16,427 nucleotides of DNA from CAYIEH01 sp964362385. GTDB taxonomy: Bacteria > Patescibacteriota > Minisyncoccia > UBA6257 > UBA9933. The notes below the pieces were generated by a model that saw nothing but the letters and a program-made list of their open reading frames with translations, was not told the origin of the DNA and ran no database searches. Numbering within the stretch: position 1 is the first letter of the stretch; each line of letters begins with the position of its first letter. A program made the position numbers and the translations under genes. The stretch covers positions 1 to 16,427 of the forward strand of contig CAYIEH010000013.1 in assembly GCA_964362385.1 (NCBI GenBank). The letters run 5' to 3'. Shown here piece after piece: positions 15,030 to 16,427 of the stretch.

Positions 15030-15437
15030 TTATGCTGATAGTATTTTATTTGTATGAATGAATCTTTTAATAATTAGTTTCTGCGCGCCGAAATTTATCA
15101 AAAATCCCAGTTTATAATTAGAATTTTTGAGGTATCCCCAAAATTGTTTTTCATCTTCTTTTGTTATAAATGGTTTGGATTTTAATTCTATGATAATAAC
15201 GTTATTCACAATAAAATCTGGAATATAAACTCCTATTTTTTCGTTATTGTAAATGACATCTATTTTAATCTGATTCTCCGTTTTAAATCCTAAAACTTCA
15301 AATTCGTTTTTTAACGCCTTCTCAATAATCTTTTCCTTAATCCCGCCTCCTAAAGAATTGTAGACTTTAAAACAAGCTCCTCTAATTTTATAAGATTCTT
15401 CCTCATACAGAAAATCGGGAACTTTTTTATTTACCAT
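15030..15437 (-). CDS. GxxExxY-family protein (PD-(D/E)XK nuclease-like)
   Basis: 135 residues, the usual family length. Visible: SYKIRG (15-20), GGGIKEKIIEKAL (30-42, the place of the GxxExxY motif, with Ile where the Tyr is expected), YIPDFIVNNVIIIELKSKP (71-89) giving D74-x9-E84-x-K86, the layout of a PD-(D/E)XK active site, and LGFLINFG (110-117). The domain inside the GT4 gene shares SYK-x2-G, DFI, IE-x-K, YL and NFG in the same order. Known: Pfam places the family in the PD-(D/E)XK superfamily (PDDEXK_3). Inferred: it may cut or bind DNA at its own repeat ends. The start at 15437 is the only good ATG; there is no Shine-Dalgarno. Confidence 0.88.
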   Translation of the reverse strand: MVNKKVPDFLYEEESYKIRGACFKVYNSLGGGIKEKIIEKALKNEFEVLGFKTENQIKIDVIYNNEKIGVYIPDFIVNNVIIIELKSKPFITKEDEKQFWGYLKNSNYKLGFLINFGAQKLIIKRFIHTNKILSA

Positions 15438-15446
15438 AACTAATTT

Positions 15447-15475
15447 AACTTATCACATCTTTGGTTTTACATCAA
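15447..15475 (-). promoter_or_regulatory. Possible promoter within element B
   Basis: Minus-strand TTGATG (15470-15475), a 17-nt spacer and TAAGTT (15447-15452). The ATG of the GxxExxY gene is 9 nt past the -10 box, a nearly leaderless layout like that of the GT4 gene. It is the only reasonable minus-strand promoter I see between the terminator at 15517 and the polymerase gene at 14993. Confidence 0.35.
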
Positions 15476-15516
15476 ACAATCATCGGTATAAATCAGTTTT
15501 ATCAGTAAAATCAGCG

Positions 15517-15549
15517 AAATCAAAAACCCCCTTAGGGGGTTTTTGATTT
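15517..15549 (-). terminator. Perfect 15-bp-stem terminator of the surface-protein gene
   Basis: AAATCAAAAACCCCC (15517-15531), a TTA loop and its exact inverse (15535-15549). On the minus strand the GC core is followed by TTTTT. It is symmetrical and could work in both directions; the gene it serves ends 45 bp upstream, at 15594. Confidence 0.9.
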
Positions 15550-15593
15550 GTCCGATTATTCGCTATCGGAAAACATCAAATCAGATTATCAGT

Positions 15594-16427
15594 TTACTCA
15601 AAGCTTCCGTTAAACACAGTAATCGGAACAATCGTGGTTTCAAGATATAGACCATTGGTGGTTGAACCGTCGCCCCAATTGATAGCTGTACCATTGGCAG
15701 CTAAGCTGCTGCTTGCGGTGTTCATAAAGATCGTGAGTCCGTCTCCCGCGCTGGCTGCATTGTAGAAGCTGGCGGAATTAACTCTTACTTTAATGGTCTT
15801 TGAAGTGCCGGCGCTGATTGTCGGAATATTGGCGCCAGAATAAGCGAAACCAAGAGTGCAGGAATTACTGGTAGTGGTGCAGTTTGAAGCTGAACCGCTG
15901 TTCCAGTCACTACCGGTTGACGGGTCAATTAAGTTGACCGACACCGATGTGCCTGTGCTTACCGCAAATCCGCTGAATGTCAGAGATACGGTGTTAACCG
16001 TGATTGGATCAGCCGCATCAGCCGTAAAGGTTATGTTGGCCATATCATCAATCGCGCTTCTGACTCTGGCAGAAGTAGCTCCGATAGCCGCTGAAGACAA
16101 GGTAAGCTTGCTTCTTACGGTTGTGATGTTGTTTCCGGATACCGCAGTAGTCGGACTCAAAGTAATGGTGCTTGTAGTAAGCGCGGTATTTGAACCCTGT
16201 CCAAGCGCTGTTATGTCAGTAGTTGTAGCAATCTTGAAGACATAAACAGCGTTAGATGACGCGGCTTGAGACGCATTAGAAGCAACATCTCCTTTAAGTT
16301 CCAGCTCAAGCGAGCCGCCCTGAGGAACAACCGGCGGAGTCGTGAAGTTAAACACAAAAGCCCATGACACGCTAGGAGCCGTGCCTCCGGTTGAACTCGC
16401 GCTCACCGGACCGCCAATCATTGTTGA
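15594..16427 (-). CDS. Ser/Thr/Ala-rich surface protein, C-terminal part (5' end off the window)
   Basis: The frame is open to the right edge (278 codons visible), so the true start lies outside; the first Met in view (16419-16421) is preceded by in-frame Ser and Thr codons. The sequence is made of beta-type stretches rich in Ser, Thr, Ala, Gly and Val (e.g. LELELKGDVASNASQAASSN, ANITFTADAADPITVNTVSL), as in secreted or S-layer-like adhesive proteins. Two cysteines six residues apart (NCTTTSNSCTLG) could form a disulfide. It ends in VFNGSFE with no sorting motif or membrane tail. Its G+C content is clearly higher than that of the glycan genes. It may be a carrier for the glycan made by the neighbouring genes; that is only a guess from position. 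Confidence 0.75.
   Translation of the reverse strand, partial: STMIGGPVSASSTGGTAPSVSWAFVFNFTTPPVVPQGGSLELELKGDVASNASQAASSNAVYVFKIATTTDITALGQGSNTALTTSTITLSPTTAVSGNNITTVRSKLTLSSAAIGATSARVRSAIDDMANITFTADAADPITVNTVSLTFSGFAVSTGTSVSVNLIDPSTGSDWNSGSASNCTTTSNSCTLGFAYSGANIPTISAGTSKTIKVRVNSASFYNAASAGDGLTIFMNTASSSLAANGTAINWGDGSTTNGLYLETTIVPITVFNGSFE

Larger units (their letters stand above)
15003..15516 (-). mobile_element. GxxExxY insertion element B, free-standing
   Basis: The left end has CTGAT/CTGAT/CGGAT/CTGAT starting at 15005, 15015, 15025 and 15035, exactly every 10 bp. The right end has the inverse ATCGG/ATCAG/ATCAG/ATCAG starting at 15482, 15492, 15501 and 15510 (spacings 10, 9, 9). The outermost CGCTGAT (15003-15009) and ATCAGCG (15510-15516) are perfect inverted repeats. 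The GxxExxY gene fills the space between, and its last codons are read from the left array. The right end directly abuts the terminator at 15517. Mobility is inferred from structure; no target duplication was identified. Confidence 0.65.

Noticed and set aside
15856..16245. Open frame on the plus strand opposite the surface protein
   Set aside because: The Ser/Thr/Ala-rich frame on the minus strand naturally leaves its complement free of stops; the minus-strand reading has the coherent composition and a terminator.

Overview
The window looks like part of a cell-surface polysaccharide locus from a low-GC, uncultured-type bacterium, most likely Patescibacteria (candidate phyla radiation, Parcubacteria-like). 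That is an inference. It rests on AT-rich coding DNA, two GxxExxY-family (PD-(D/E)XK) proteins, many small repeats carried in frame inside genes, Wzy-type polymerases linked to TPR domains, and a Ser/Thr/Ala-rich surface protein. No rRNA or tRNA gene and no CRISPR array was seen.

Layout. 1-4041 (minus): a class I methyltransferase cut by the left edge, a B12-binding/radical SAM enzyme with its own promoter, Shine-Dalgarno and terminator, and a GT4 glycosyltransferase with a whole GxxExxY nuclease-like domain in the middle. 4042-4181 is a divergent promoter region. 4182-5396 (plus) is a lone radical SAM protein ending at a strong hairpin terminator. 5452-14993 (minus) is one long, mostly tightly packed gene run. 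In transcription order it holds a Wzy-like polymerase with TPRs, a second Wzy-like polymerase, a small TPR protein, a UDP-glucuronate decarboxylase fused to half a glycosyltransferase, a methyltransferase, a class III aminotransferase and a GT9 glycosyltransferase. 15030-15437 (minus) is a free-standing GxxExxY gene, followed to the right by a perfect 15-bp-stem terminator for a large surface protein that runs off the right edge.

Together the genes would make nucleotide sugars (UDP-xylose branch), modify sugars (amination, methylation), transfer them (GT4, GT9) and polymerise or ligate the glycan at the membrane.

The unusual layer is the repeats. Both GxxExxY copies are bounded by short tandem units (period 9-10 bp) in opposite orientation at the two ends, with a different unit sequence in each copy. 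The two polymerase genes carry at least five further insert-like segments, all in frame and all in linkers or loops. Two have the same inverted-array design without an ORF (periods 7 and 7-8 bp), and one closely matches an end of the free-standing GxxExxY element. My leading hypothesis is a family of iteron-bounded insertion elements, a few carrying the nuclease-like gene and most carrying none, which settle in genes without breaking the reading frame.
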